64,000 nucleotides of DNA from Halorubrum aethiopicum (GCF_001542905.1 NZ_LOAJ01000001.1:2232001-2296000), one strand, 5' to 3'; counted from the first letter of the stretch, positions 26,109-35,050 are shown. Notes: generated from the sequence alone by a model not told the origin. Made by a program: numbers and translations.

Positions 26109-27085
26109 CCCGCGAACTGACCGAGATCACGGTCGTCGGAGGAGACGAGACGGGACTCATCGCTCGCGTCACCTCCCTGCTGTTCGAGCGGGGAATCAAC
26201 ATCGAGGGGCTCGACCAGGCGGTCCGCGACGGCGTCTTCCGGATGACGACGCGGGTCGACACCGCGGAGATGACGACCTCCCGCGGCGAACTTCGGCGGG
26301 CGCTCGCCGAGCTCGGCCGCGACCTCGACGTCGACATCCAGGTGCGGTTCCCCAGCGACCGGGACGCCCGCCGGGTCGCGCTGCTCGTCACGAAGGAGAC
26401 GCACGTCCCCGAGGCGATGTTGGAGGCGGAGGCGAACGGCGAGCTCGCCGACGACGGCGAGGCCGAGATCCCGGTCGTGATCGGCAACCGCGGCGACCTC
26501 CGGTCGCTCGCCGAGCGCTACGACAAGCCCTTCTACGACGTCGGCGACGGGAGCGGCAACACCGACGAGGGGCGGCTGCTCGACCTGTTGGCCGAGTACG
26601 ACGTGGACCTGATCGCGTTGGCGCGCTACATGCGCATCCTCTCGCCGGAGGTCGTCTTCCGCTACGAGGGGCGGATCGTCAACGTCCATCCCTCGCTTCT
26701 GCCCGCCTTCCCCGGCGCGGAGGCGTACCGGCAGGCGAAGGACGCCGGCGTCCGGATCGCGGGCGTCACCGCCCACTACGTGACGACGGACCTCGATCAG
26801 GGGCCGATCATCGCCCAGCGCGCCTTCGACGTGCCCGACGGCGCGACCGTCGAGGAGATCAAACGCCGCGGGCAGCCCCTCGAGGCCGAGGCGTTGCTGG
26901 AGGCGGTTCGGCTCCACCTGGCGGACGCGATCGCGGTCCACCGCGGCACCGTCCACGTACGCGAGGAGTCGGACGCGGATCCCGACCTGGGGCTCCCCGC
27001 GGCAGCGAGCGAGGCGAACCCCGAGGAGCCGGTCGACGGCGAGCCGCTGACGCGGCCCGACCCGCCGACGCCCGGATCTGACTGA
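26105..27085 (+). CDS. purU: formyltetrahydrofolate deformylase
   Basis: The start is the ATG at 26105 (326 residues), directly after a perfect Shine-Dalgarno. Residues 1-85 form an ACT domain (TEITVVGGDETGLIARVTSLLFERGINIEGL). Residues 110-290 form a formyltransferase fold with the catalytic triad visible: Asn and His in IVNVHPSLLPAF, and Asp in TTDLDQGPIIAQ. PurU hydrolyses 10-formyl-THF to formate and THF, feeding formate-dependent PurT or balancing one-carbon pools. The C-terminal 40 residues are acidic and Pro-rich (EPVDGEPLTRPDPPTPGSD), a halophile extension. The internal stretch VVIGNRGDL replaces the usual viSNH. Confidence 0.92.
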   Translation: MTRELTEITVVGGDETGLIARVTSLLFERGINIEGLDQAVRDGVFRMTTRVDTAEMTTSRGELRRALAELGRDLDVDIQVRFPSDRDARRVALLVTKETHVPEAMLEAEANGELADDGEAEIPVVIGNRGDLRSLAERYDKPFYDVGDGSGNTDEGRLLDLLAEYDVDLIALARYMRILSPEVVFRYEGRIVNVHPSLLPAFPGAEAYRQAKDAGVRIAGVTAHYVTTDLDQGPIIAQRAFDVPDGATVEEIKRRGQPLEAEALLEAVRLHLADAIAVHRGTVHVREESDADPDLGLPAAASEANPEEPVDGEPLTRPDPPTPGSD

Positions 27086-27156
27086 GCGACGTCCGCGGAC
27101 GGCGCTTCCCGAACCGATCGCGACGTTTTTATCCGCGTTGTCGCCTATCTCCGACG

Positions 27157-27345
27157 ATGCGCGGACGTGACCGCGGGCGGCAGATCGGAGCGGACTCCCG
27201 GGCGACCGTCCGGACCGACGACCGGGTGGTCTCCGTCCTTCTCGCCCTGCTGTCGATCGTGGTCCTCGTCGTGCTGCTCCATTACACCGTCTCCCTCCTC
27301 GAGACCCTGCCGGAGGTTCCGCCGAGCGTCGTCGGGCTCGGGTGA
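27157..27345 (+). CDS. small single-span membrane protein, unknown function
   Basis: This 62-residue protein has a basic, polar N-terminus (MRGRDRGRQIGADSRATVR) and a single hydrophobic helix at about residues 25-50 (VVSVLLALLSIVVLVVLLHY). The short outward tail is Pro-rich. A TTTTTATCC box centred about 29 bases upstream of the ATG indicates a leaderless transcript, which supports it being real. I recognise no family. Confidence 0.6.
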   Translation: MRGRDRGRQIGADSRATVRTDDRVVSVLLALLSIVVLVVLLHYTVSLLETLPEVPPSVVGLG

Positions 27346-27365
27346 CGGGTCAGAGTCTCCGTCCC

Positions 27366-30155
27366 TCACTCCTCCCCGATCGCCGCCATCACGCTGGCGT
27401 GGTACTCCCGGAGCGCGCTCGCCTCGTCGTCCGCGATGACCGCGTCGGAGTCGACGAGCGTCGCGAGGCCGAACGACAGCGGTGACGGCGACTCCGTCGC
27501 GTGGTGGACGACCCGGATCCTCCCACGCTCGATCCCCTCGAGGACGTCGCGGATCCCCGCCGCGTCGAGGTCGTCCTCCACGAGCTCGCGGTAGGTCTCC
27601 TCGGTCACGACGAACCCCTCGAGGTCCGTCACGAAGGGAAGCAGCATCTCCGCGGACATCTGCTGTTGGGCGGCCGTCTTCTCGCGGCCCTTGTAGCGTT
27701 TCAACACCATGAGCGCCCGGCCGGCGACGATCCGGAAGGTCCGTTTCAACGCGTCGGTGCCCTCGAGCGCGTCCCGAAGGTCCTCGCGGACGGAGTCGGG
27801 GTCCAACCCGCGGAGGACGCCCGCGACGTCGATCTTGCGGTTCAGCGGGACCGCGAGGCTGAAGCCGTCGTCCGCGACCGCGCGAGCGACCTCGGCGTCG
27901 ATCCGTCGCGAGCACTCGGCGGCGACCAGCCGCGAGAGGCCGCCGTTGAACCGCCGGCCGTAGGGCGTGTGGACGTAGAATCGACGCTTGTACGCCTCCC
28001 TGTCGAGCTCCTCCTCGACGACGATCCGCGAGGGCGTCGGAACGCTCTCGACGCCGGCGTACCGCACCTGTTCGTCGTACATACGGGCGATCGCGCGGAC
28101 CGCGTTGCCGTCGAGCGGGAACTCGCGGAGCCACGCGCGGACCGCCGGCGGGCCGCCCGCCTCCAAGCGCTCGAGAAGCTCCCCTCGGAACGCGAGCGCC
28201 TCGCGGGCGAGGTCGGCCGACAGCGGGAGGCGCTCGGCGTACCAGGTCGGGACCGTCGCCCGCTCCTCCGTCCGGTCGACGTACACCTTCGAGCCGCGGC
28301 GGTAGCGGAACGCGAACCGCTCGCCGCCGAGCGCGAACACGTCGCCGGGATCGACGGTGTCGAGGTACGCCTCGTCGAGGGTCCCGACCCGCTCGTCCTC
28401 GCGGGTGTACACGGCACAGCTGAACGAGTCGGGGATGGTCCCGACGTTGGTCATGTAGATGACCCGGGCGAGCCGCCCCCGCTTGCCGACGAGCGTCTCG
28501 CCGACCGGAAGACCCTCGTGATGGTGGTCGCCGCCGGGCGGGTCGTTCGCGTCCCGCCACACCTTCGGGTAGACGTTTCGGTCGGCCAGCCCCTCGTAGT
28601 CCGCGGTGAGGTACCGCATCAACGACTCGTAGCGCTCCTCCCCGAAGTCCCGATAGGGCCACGCCCGTCGGAGCGTCTCGCGGATCTCGCGGTCGGGACG
28701 GACCCGGTTGATCGCCATCCCGTACACGTGTTGGGCGGCGACGTCCGCGGCGTTCTCGGGGACGACCACTCGGTCGACGAAGCCGGCCTCCGCGCGGGCG
28801 ACCGTGGCCGCACACTCCACCAGCTCGTCGCGGTCGAGCGCGAACAACCGCCCCTCGACGGTCTCGCCGGGGCTGTGGCCAGCCCGGCCGACCCGCTGGA
28901 GGAGGGAGGCGACCGACTTCGGCGAGCCGACCTGGACGACCAGATCGAGGTGGGGCATGTCGATGCCGAGCTCGAGGCTCGTCGAGGTCGTGACCACGTC
29001 GAGGTCGCCGGACTTCAGCCCCTCCTCGACCCGGACCCGCGTCGCCTCCCCGAGGCTTCCGTGATGACAGCCGGAGTCGGACTCGTCGTAGTCGAACCGG
29101 TCTCGGAGCTCCTTGAGGACGCGCTCGGCCCCCGAGCGGGAGTTCGTGAACACGAGAGTGTTCTCGTGGCCCTCGATCAGTTCGTGGAGGGCCGCGTAGA
29201 ACCGGTCGGTGACGACGGACCGCGGCGTGTGGACGAGGTCGGCGGCGGGCGTCCGGAGCGCGAGGTCGAACTCCCGGCCGAACCGCGCGTCGACGACCTC
29301 GTACTCGCGGGGCGTCAGTCCGTCCGGGTCGCCGACCTCGCCCGCGACGCGCTCGCGACCGACGAGGAACTCCGCGATCCCCTCTAGCGGGTCCACCGTC
29401 GCCGAACAGCCGATCCGGGTGGGAGAGCCGTCGGCCAGCGCCTCCAGGCGTTCGAGCGAGACCGAGAGGTGCGTGCCCCGTTTGTTCGCCGCCAGCGAGT
29501 GGATCTCGTCGACGATCACGTACTCGACGGTCCGCAGTTTCTCCCTGAACCGCGGCGCGTTGAGCAGGATCGCGAGCGTCTCGGGCGTCGTGTTGAGGAC
29601 GTGCGGCGTCTCTCCGAGCATCGCCCGCCGGTCCGCCTCGTCGGTGTCGCCGTGACGGATCGACTGGCGCACGTCCGGCTCGTTGTCCGTTCGCCCCGCG
29701 ATCCGCTCGGAAAGCTTCGAGAGGGGCGTCTCGAGGTTGCGCTCGACGTCGTTCGCGAGCGACTTGAGCGGCGAGACGTACAGACAGTACACCGAGTTCC
29801 CCAGGTCGCCGGCGCGGTCGCGCGCGAAGAGGTCGTCGAGGACGGCGGTGAACGCCGCCAGCGTCTTCCCGCTGCCCGTCGGCGCGGCCACGAGACAGCT
29901 CCGGTCGGCGGCGACGTGCGGGATCGCGCCGCGCTGTGGCGGCGTGAAGAGGCCGCCGTTCTCCGCGACGTGCGCGCCGAACCGCTCGACCCACCACCGA
30001 CGGACGACCGGCGAGAGGTGTTCGAGGACGCCCGCGTCGTCGATAGGGACCGTCTCGGGGTCGAACGGCCAGTCGCGGTCGCCCCCGGCCTCCCGGAGGA
30101 GCCGCCTCGCCCGCGCCTCGGCGGCTCCGGTCGTCCCGTCCGCTCCGTCGGTCAC
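27366..30155 (-). CDS. lhr: Lhr-type large DEAD/DEAH helicase
   Basis: The protein has 929 residues and starts with GTG. Superfamily 2 motifs are Walker A LVAAPTGSGKTLAAF (91-98), motif II VIVDEIHSLAANKRGTHL (around 216), motif III-like RIGCSATV, motif IV LVFTNSRSGAERV, and motif VI LLQRVGRAGHSPGE. The C-terminal half is the Lhr-specific winged-helix/DUF4145-like region with GSPKSVASL and YNTNVGTIPD-like MTNVGTIPDSF. Lhr proteins are 3'-5' DNA/RNA-DNA helicases linked to replication-coupled repair. The length is at the upper end of the archaeal Lhr core. It converges with the small membrane protein gene, 20 bases away. Confidence 0.9.
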   Translation of the reverse strand: MTDGADGTTGAAEARARRLLREAGGDRDWPFDPETVPIDDAGVLEHLSPVVRRWWVERFGAHVAENGGLFTPPQRGAIPHVAADRSCLVAAPTGSGKTLAAFTAVLDDLFARDRAGDLGNSVYCLYVSPLKSLANDVERNLETPLSKLSERIAGRTDNEPDVRQSIRHGDTDEADRRAMLGETPHVLNTTPETLAILLNAPRFREKLRTVEYVIVDEIHSLAANKRGTHLSVSLERLEALADGSPTRIGCSATVDPLEGIAEFLVGRERVAGEVGDPDGLTPREYEVVDARFGREFDLALRTPAADLVHTPRSVVTDRFYAALHELIEGHENTLVFTNSRSGAERVLKELRDRFDYDESDSGCHHGSLGEATRVRVEEGLKSGDLDVVTTSTSLELGIDMPHLDLVVQVGSPKSVASLLQRVGRAGHSPGETVEGRLFALDRDELVECAATVARAEAGFVDRVVVPENAADVAAQHVYGMAINRVRPDREIRETLRRAWPYRDFGEERYESLMRYLTADYEGLADRNVYPKVWRDANDPPGGDHHHEGLPVGETLVGKRGRLARVIYMTNVGTIPDSFSCAVYTREDERVGTLDEAYLDTVDPGDVFALGGERFAFRYRRGSKVYVDRTEERATVPTWYAERLPLSADLAREALAFRGELLERLEAGGPPAVRAWLREFPLDGNAVRAIARMYDEQVRYAGVESVPTPSRIVVEEELDREAYKRRFYVHTPYGRRFNGGLSRLVAAECSRRIDAEVARAVADDGFSLAVPLNRKIDVAGVLRGLDPDSVREDLRDALEGTDALKRTFRIVAGRALMVLKRYKGREKTAAQQQMSAEMLLPFVTDLEGFVVTEETYRELVEDDLDAAGIRDVLEGIERGRIRVVHHATESPSPLSFGLATLVDSDAVIADDEASALREYHASVMAAIGEE

Positions 30156-30218
30156 GGTCCGATCCGTGGGGCCGCCGCGTCAAAGCGGTTGTGTCGACCC
30201 TCGGACGAACCGCCCACC

Positions 30219-31094
30219 CTACCCCGAGAAGTCGGTCAGCGACCCGTCCGGGTTCGCGTCGTCGGCGACCGACTCGTCGGTGATCGATTCGTCGTCATCG
30301 TCGTCGGTCTCGTCGCCGCCGATCTCCGCCGGCTCCGTCCACGGGTCGTCGGGGTCCACCGGCGCGACGGCGTGCTCCAGTTCGGCCGCCGAGTAGTCGA
30401 CATCGTCGTCGAGTGACATCGCGAGTCGCTGCCAACGGGCGCTCGTCTCGTCTTCGCCCTCCGGGCCGACGCGCGCGCCGCGGGTCTTGAAAAAGCGCGT
30501 CCCGCGGTCGCGTTTGGCCCCCTCGCCGGTGTGGCCGTCGAGGGCGACGTCGAACCGTCCGCCCGCCTCGAGGTCGCCGGCGGGGAAGTCGCGGTCGGGC
30601 TCCTCGCCGCGTTCGCGGGCCGCGGCCCGCTCCTCGGCGACCGCCGAGAAATAGGCGTCGGCGTTGGCCGCCTCGCGGGTCGAGCGGGCGCGGGCGGCCG
30701 CGAGCGCGGCGTGGACCGCACACAGCCGGCCGCGCCAGCCGTCGGGCTCCCAGCGGTCGGTCGCGAGCTCCTCGTAGCGCTCGACGGTCAGGGCGATCTC
30801 GTCTCCCGCGCGGAGGTCCTCGACGACGTAGAGGTTCAGGCGGTCCCAGAGGTTCCAGGCGTAGCCCGAGCGGGCGAGCTCCCAGGCGGCCCACGCCGCG
30901 ACCTCCTCGTCGGAGCGGCGGACCGCCTTCTGGAGCAGGCTGGAGACGGCGTAGCGGCTGTAGCCGCCGTCGGTCTCGTTTTCGGCCTTCCGCTCGCCGA
31001 AGTCGTTCTCGCCGGTCGCCTCCGGCGTGGTGTCGGTCTCGAGGCTGCCGTCGGTCCCGAACGTGGCCTGTCGCTCCGGTCCGTCGTCGCTCAT
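30219..31094 (-). CDS. haloarchaeal conserved protein, unknown function
   Basis: The start is the ATG at 31092-31094 (291 residues); another ATG two codons upstream is possible. The best ordered region is residues 40-150 (SRYAVSSLLQKAVRRSDEEV, WELARSGYAWNLWDRLNLYV, VEDLRAGDEIALTVERYEEL). Its helical spacing reminds me of the C-terminal cluster domain of RarA/MgsA-type AAA proteins, without any ATPase domain. That resemblance is from memory and weak. Both ends are strongly acidic and probably disordered. It lies between tRNA-Tyr (divergent) and the Lhr helicase (same strand, 63 bases), so a link to replication or repair is conceivable. Confidence 0.55.
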   Translation of the reverse strand: MSDDGPERQATFGTDGSLETDTTPEATGENDFGERKAENETDGGYSRYAVSSLLQKAVRRSDEEVAAWAAWELARSGYAWNLWDRLNLYVVEDLRAGDEIALTVERYEELATDRWEPDGWRGRLCAVHAALAAARARSTREAANADAYFSAVAEERAAARERGEEPDRDFPAGDLEAGGRFDVALDGHTGEGAKRDRGTRFFKTRGARVGPEGEDETSARWQRLAMSLDDDVDYSAAELEHAVAPVDPDDPWTEPAEIGGDETDDDDDESITDESVADDANPDGSLTDFSG

Positions 31095-31229
31095 ACACAC
31101 CGCTCCCGCCCCGACCGACTTAACGACGGCGCGCCGCGTCGACCGGCCGGTGTGGCGTCGCCGACGCGCGGCCCCGGCGTGACGGCTCCGGCGTGCGATA
31201 CCGGGACGAACCGCCCCCGAAAGGGAACC

Positions 31230-31235
31230 CTTAAG
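31230..31235 (+). promoter_or_regulatory. TATA box for tRNA-Tyr
   Basis: CTTAAG, embedded in ACCCTTAAGTCGG, lies about 30 bases before the first base of the tRNA, the normal haloarchaeal promoter spacing. Confidence 0.55.
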
Positions 31236-31262
31236 TCGGATCCAGCGGGTAGAATTCAGTGA

Positions 31263-31336
31263 CCGCCCTTAGCTCAGCCTGGTAGAGCAGCCGACTGTAG
31301 ATCGGCTTGTCCCCCGTTCAATTCGGGGAGGGCGGA
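31263..31336 (+). tRNA. tRNA-Tyr (anticodon GTA)
   Basis: A complete 74-base cloverleaf is present. The acceptor stem CCGCCCT pairs with AGGGCGG, with discriminator A. The D arm is GCTC/GAGC. The anticodon stem is GCCGA/TCGGC with loop CTGTAGA, so the anticodon is GTA. The T arm is CCCCG-TTCAATT-CGGGG. All stems pair without mismatch and there is no intron. CCA is not encoded, as usual in haloarchaea. It is followed immediately by a degenerate duplicate of its own anticodon-variable region and then by an AT-rich island. Confidence 0.95.
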
Positions 31337-31360
31337 CTTCCTCTCAAACCAATTCGGAGT

Positions 31361-31386
31361 CGACCGTAGGTCGGTTTGTCCTCCGT
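31361..31386 (+). pseudogene. degenerate tRNA-Tyr fragment
   Basis: This 26-base stretch matches the tRNA-Tyr bases 31292-31317 (second half of the anticodon arm to the T arm) at 22 of 26 positions, and all four differences are transitions. Before it, CAATTCGG also recurs from the tRNA 3' part. Integrated elements in haloarchaea often leave such partial tRNA duplicates as attachment-site scars, and here an AT-rich island follows directly. The rest of the gene-free stretch 31337-31687 is AT-rich without a convincing ORF. Confidence 0.55.
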
Positions 31387-31687
31387 CTTCGTTCGCGAGA
31401 ACAGCGAGGCGACCGCAGGATGTCTCACGTATTTGAATTCAGGGACATCGGAGACGAGTTTCGCCGCAAAACCACTTATACTCCGGTTTTAGCTGATTCT
31501 ACTCAGGGAAGACATGAATCGGTAGACTCAATTTTCAGAGGACGGTTAAAAAATCCAAGGTCAACGCGATCTAACGGTCCACCTCGGTGCTCTCGATTTC
31601 TCAATACTTGCGCATTCCACGTCCGGGGATATAGTTAAAGTCCACTGTTTCTAGCCCTCTTGATTTGCCAGTACGATAGACCAATAT

Positions 31688-32002
31688 TTAGGGATCAATT
31701 TCAGACACGACCCATTCCTCAATTGCCTTCTCTTTCATCTCTTCCCAGTCATCAAAGACAGTCTTTTTTGAGACAAATCTGTCAAAATCCCGAGTTTGCG
31801 GTGAAGGTGGGTGATCTAACTGCGTGGGACTCTCGTACATGAATTCTCTGAAAGAAGTGAATCTGGTGTACTTACTCATAAATCGGTCTGTAAAGATATC
31901 ATAATATAACTCAGAGGGATCATCACTAAGCTTTTCCGTATCTGCTTTAGAGATCTTGAATCCTGCCTGCTTGTCTTCGACATCCCTTTTGTACAGGGGC
32001 AT
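31688..32002 (-). CDS. small soluble protein of the AT-rich island, unknown function
   Basis: The ATG at 32000-32002 gives 104 residues; a TTG start 14 codons upstream is less likely. The protein is charged and probably helical, with MPLYKRDVEDKQAGF at the start and a DDWEEMKEKAIEEWV helix near the end. I recognise no domain. It lies 49 bases downstream of the membrane-protein gene in the same direction and shares its AT-rich composition, so the two probably arrived and act together. Confidence 0.5.
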   Translation of the reverse strand: MPLYKRDVEDKQAGFKISKADTEKLSDDPSELYYDIFTDRFMSKYTRFTSFREFMYESPTQLDHPPSPQTRDFDRFVSKKTVFDDWEEMKEKAIEEWVVSEIDP

Positions 32003-32051
32003 GGGTTGGAATACTGACGGTATTAACTTAAGGATTTGTATCAATTTTATA

Positions 32052-33011
32052 TTATTTATCGTTGAGATTTACGTCTAGTTTTTCAACATCCAGTTTTATA
32101 TCCTTTGACTCTGAATTATTCTCTACAGCATTATAAAAATCAACTACAATATATTCTGTAAAGTGTTTTTTGTACTGCCCAGCAGAGTACATGAACAGAA
32201 GTGTGCCAGTAAATAGACCAACTGGTATACTATAGCCGTATTCAACTAATACAGGCTCAATAACTGGCGAGTAACCAATTATAGGCTCCACATTACCCAA
32301 GATGATAATTACATAGACTATAGCGAATGTCAGTAATGTGAGCCATGTACTTCTACAGAATGACGATGTAGCTTGGAATTTTCTGGCTCTTCCACTATTG
32401 ACAAACCTAAGGTAACTCATGACGAACCGATAGATCTTCTCATGCTCTTCAACCAGGTCCATGTCCATCGATTTTAATTGATTTCTAGACTGTAATTTGA
32501 ACCAGTCATACAATCCGTCTGCTTCATTTCCTTCACCAAATTCGTCTCTAAGCCGCTTTTTGAACCACACTCGGTGGGGAAGAACGACTTCATTAACACG
32601 ATTGACAATCCAACAATATATTTGACCAAACAAACGGCGTAAAACAAGCTCTGTTTCAATAAAAGGCCATTCCTTAGACAGAGTGTTTTCTGGAGATCTT
32701 GGATCCATTTTCTGATAATTTTTCCAGTAACTAGTTCTTGCTCTCGTGGAACTATCGTGGATAATCCGGGTGAGTTTGTACCCAGCAGTTTCGCCCGCTA
32801 CAGCAACTGAATGTAGTGCTTGACCAATAATAAGTCCAGATACTGCAGTAACTATAAAAAGAATTGAAATAACGCCTAGACTTGCTCCATCGAGGGACAC
32901 ATCCGGAATAGATGGGCTGAGGGATACCAGAGCAATGAAAAATAATGTTCCAGGTATCGTTTTTGCAAATAAATCATATGATCCTAGTACGGAGGCAACT
33001 CTGGTCGGCAT
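32052..33011 (-). CDS. four-helix membrane protein of the AT-rich island, unknown function
   Basis: This is a 319-residue protein. The N-terminus contains YDLFAKTIPGTLFFIAL, a 'YD...PG' membrane start. Hydrophobic helices lie around residues 14-33, 43-72, 222-245 and 257-280. Between helices 2 and 3 is a 150-residue charged, helical cytoplasmic region (EWPFIETELVLRRLFGQIY, RLRDEFGEGNEADGLYDWF). Two-plus-two-helix proteins with a large central soluble part and such a start are frequent among uncharacterised proteins of defence and mobile islands, from memory. Codon use is AT-rich and clearly foreign to the chromosome. No enzymatic motif is visible. Confidence 0.65.
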   Translation of the reverse strand: MPTRVASVLGSYDLFAKTIPGTLFFIALVSLSPSIPDVSLDGASLGVISILFIVTAVSGLIIGQALHSVAVAGETAGYKLTRIIHDSSTRARTSYWKNYQKMDPRSPENTLSKEWPFIETELVLRRLFGQIYCWIVNRVNEVVLPHRVWFKKRLRDEFGEGNEADGLYDWFKLQSRNQLKSMDMDLVEEHEKIYRFVMSYLRFVNSGRARKFQATSSFCRSTWLTLLTFAIVYVIIILGNVEPIIGYSPVIEPVLVEYGYSIPVGLFTGTLLFMYSAGQYKKHFTEYIVVDFYNAVENNSESKDIKLDVEKLDVNLNDK

Positions 33012-33242
33012 ATGTTATAATTCATGTTGATAGGGCACCATATTAATGTGTCGAGAATTCTTGAATGTAGTAGAAATATTGCTGTATTGTGTCGGATTTC
33101 AAAACATTATATTAATCCAAATTATATGATCCCATGCAAAGTGAAATATTATCAACATCTGGCTCATAAATTGGCGTATGGCTTCCGTCTGTGTCATATC
33201 TATCGATATTTCTCCTTCGATTAATGTGACTGTCGACACCCG

Positions 33243-33404
33243 ATGGAGGTAATCAACGACGTGACCTAACAGGCCGACGAACACGAAAGGGGTCGTGCTG
33301 ACTACATCCACTTCCTGATTCATCAGACTGACGACTCTCTGTTCGCGGTTTTGGATGAATTGTCCACCACGGCGAACCGCGAATCGAAGAGAGATCCGGC
33401 GTGA
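33243..33404 (+). pseudogene. broken ORF at the right edge of the island
   Basis: An ATG at 33243 opens MEVINDVT, interrupted by a TAA at 33267-33269. The same frame then stays open for 44 more codons (QADEHERGRADYIHFLIHQT, DDSLFAVLDELSTTANRESK) to a TGA at 33402. The downstream part looks protein-like and is back to normal GC content. It is probably the remnant of a chromosomal gene disrupted when the island arrived. The wider gap 33012-33606 holds no other gene. Confidence 0.4.
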
Positions 33405-33606
33405 TTATCCGGACCAATGAAACACCCTCGGAGCCCTCCGGAGGAGACGTGAGCATCGATAAAAGGGACCGGGCCGAGTCGCCACATTCGGTGTCCTCAG
33501 TGTGCGCAGACGGGGGAGACGCGGTCTTCCGTATCCCCTCCGTGAACGACGAGATTTTAGCGATCTACACCGCAGTACATAAGCGCCCACCGGCTCGACG
33601 AGCGGT

Positions 33607-34074
33607 ATGCTCGACCCCGGCACGGAAGCTCCGACGTTCACGCTCGAGAACCAGCACGGCGAGTCCGTCTCGCTCGGCGACGGCGACGCCGCCTACACGG
33701 TCGTCTACTTCTACCCGCGGGCGGACACGCCCGGCTGTACGACGGAGGCGTGCGGCTTCCGCGACGAGTGGGACGCCTTCGAGGCGGCCGACGTCGCCGT
33801 CCTCGGGATCAGCGACGACCCCGTCGAGGACCTCGCGGACTTCGCGGCGAAACACGACCTCCCATTCCACCTCCTCTCGGACCCCGACGGCGAGGTCGCG
33901 AGCGCGTACGACTCCTACGGTGAAAAGGAGATGTTCGGGGACGTCTTCGACGGCGTCTTCCGGAACACGTACGTCGTCGACGCCGAGGGAACGATCGTGC
34001 TCGCGTACGAGGGCGTCTCCCCGGAGGAGCACGCCGCGCGGATCCTCGAGGACGTCGCGGCGATCGAGGACTGA
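33607..34074 (+). CDS. peroxiredoxin (BCP/PrxQ type)
   Basis: This 155-residue thioredoxin-fold protein has the peroxidatic Cys44 in PRADTPGCTTEACGFRD and the resolving Cys49 five residues later, the BCP/PrxQ arrangement. The second half carries FHLLSDPDGEVASAYDSYGEK and RNTYVVDAEGTIV, also typical. It reduces hydroperoxides in the cytoplasm with thioredoxin-like donors. The length is standard. It is probably transcribed alone; the convergent EamA gene ends 49 bases downstream. Confidence 0.92.
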   Translation: MLDPGTEAPTFTLENQHGESVSLGDGDAAYTVVYFYPRADTPGCTTEACGFRDEWDAFEAADVAVLGISDDPVEDLADFAAKHDLPFHLLSDPDGEVASAYDSYGEKEMFGDVFDGVFRNTYVVDAEGTIVLAYEGVSPEEHAARILEDVAAIED

Positions 34075-34123
34075 GAGACTGAACGGCGCGAGGAGACCGA
34101 GGCCGCGTCCCTCGCGGCCCCCC

Positions 34124-35050
34124 TCAGAAGAACCCGCCGACCCGCGAGACGAGCTTCGGCACCTCCTCCGCGATCGCGTGCCGTTTGACCAGCCCGAAGC
34201 CGCCGAGGATGGTGACGAACCCGGCGACGGTCGTCGCCGTCACCGGCTCCGCGAGGAGGACCGCGCCGGCGACCGTCGCGACCACCGGGACGACGTAGGA
34301 GACGAGGTTGATCTCGAACGCGCCGAGCCGGTCGAGGAGCGTGAAATAGATCGTGTACGCCACCGCCGAGGACAGCACGCCGAGGAATCCCAGCGCGACG
34401 AGCGCCGGGAGTTCGGTCGCGGGGAGCCGCTGTCCCTCGCCGAGCCCGAGGCTGAACCCGTGCATCGCGAGCCCGCCGAACAGCATCGCCCACCCGGTGA
34501 GCGCGACGCTCGAGAACGTCGTCTCCACGACGCGGAGCCCGACGCTGCTGAAGGAGACGGAGACCACGCCGACGAAGATCAGCGCGACCCCGATCGTCAC
34601 CCCGCCGGCCAGGTTCGCGGGGTCGGGCTGGGCGACGAGCCCCACGCCGAGGAACGCGAGGACGACGCCGAGGCTCCCTCGGAGGTCGAGGCTCGACTCG
34701 CCGATCCACAGCGCCGCGACGGCCGCGGTGACGATGGGGACGAGGCTGTAGGTGATCGAGGCGATCCCGCTCGTCGTGTACTGCTGGCCGGTGAACAGAA
34801 GCGAGTTGTTGACGGCCACGTTGAACCCGCCGCTGAGCCCGATCGCGGCGAGGTCGCCGCGGGTCCGCGGGAACGGGCTCGACTCGGTGAGCAGGACGTA
34901 GGTGACGAGGACCAACGCGGCGATGTCGAACCGGTAGGCCGCGTACAACACGGGCGGATAGTACTCGAGTCCGACCTCGATGGCGACGAACGAGCCGCCC
35001 CAGAGGGTTGCGAGGAGGAAGAACAGGAGGACGTCGCGATACCTGGACAC
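34124..35050 (-). CDS. EamA/DMT-family transporter
   Basis: This 308-residue protein starts with GTG and has ten hydrophobic helices arranged as two five-helix EamA repeats. The first repeat opens VLLFFLLATLWGGSFVAIEVGLEY, the second LIFVGVVSVSFSSVGLRV. Family-typical segments are YTTSGIASITYSLVPIV and EPVTATTVAGFVTILGGFGLVKR. DMT-family members export metabolites such as amino acids; the substrate is unknown. The short C-terminal tail (HAIAEEVPKLVSRVGGFF) is amphipathic. Confidence 0.85.
   Translation of the reverse strand: MSRYRDVLLFFLLATLWGGSFVAIEVGLEYYPPVLYAAYRFDIAALVLVTYVLLTESSPFPRTRGDLAAIGLSGGFNVAVNNSLLFTGQQYTTSGIASITYSLVPIVTAAVAALWIGESSLDLRGSLGVVLAFLGVGLVAQPDPANLAGGVTIGVALIFVGVVSVSFSSVGLRVVETTFSSVALTGWAMLFGGLAMHGFSLGLGEGQRLPATELPALVALGFLGVLSSAVAYTIYFTLLDRLGAFEINLVSYVVPVVATVAGAVLLAEPVTATTVAGFVTILGGFGLVKRHAIAEEVPKLVSRVGGFF

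Larger units (their letters stand above)
31352..33420. mobile_element. AT-rich genomic island (probable element remnant) beside tRNA-Tyr
   Basis: From about 31400 to 33400 the base composition drops sharply to AT-rich, with AT-ending codons and runs such as ATTATTTATC. Everything on both sides is strongly GC-rich. The island starts at a tRNA gene with a partial tRNA duplicate. It contains two minus-strand genes and a broken ORF near its right edge. No integrase, replication gene or matching second attachment repeat is visible. I read it as the decayed remains of an integrated element or a recently acquired cassette. Confidence 0.6.

Noticed and set aside
33024-33323. two short ORFs (66 and 74 codons) in the AT-rich island
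   Set aside because: They overlap on opposite strands, have no promoter or domain features, and AT-rich DNA with few GC-type codons gives such frames by chance.
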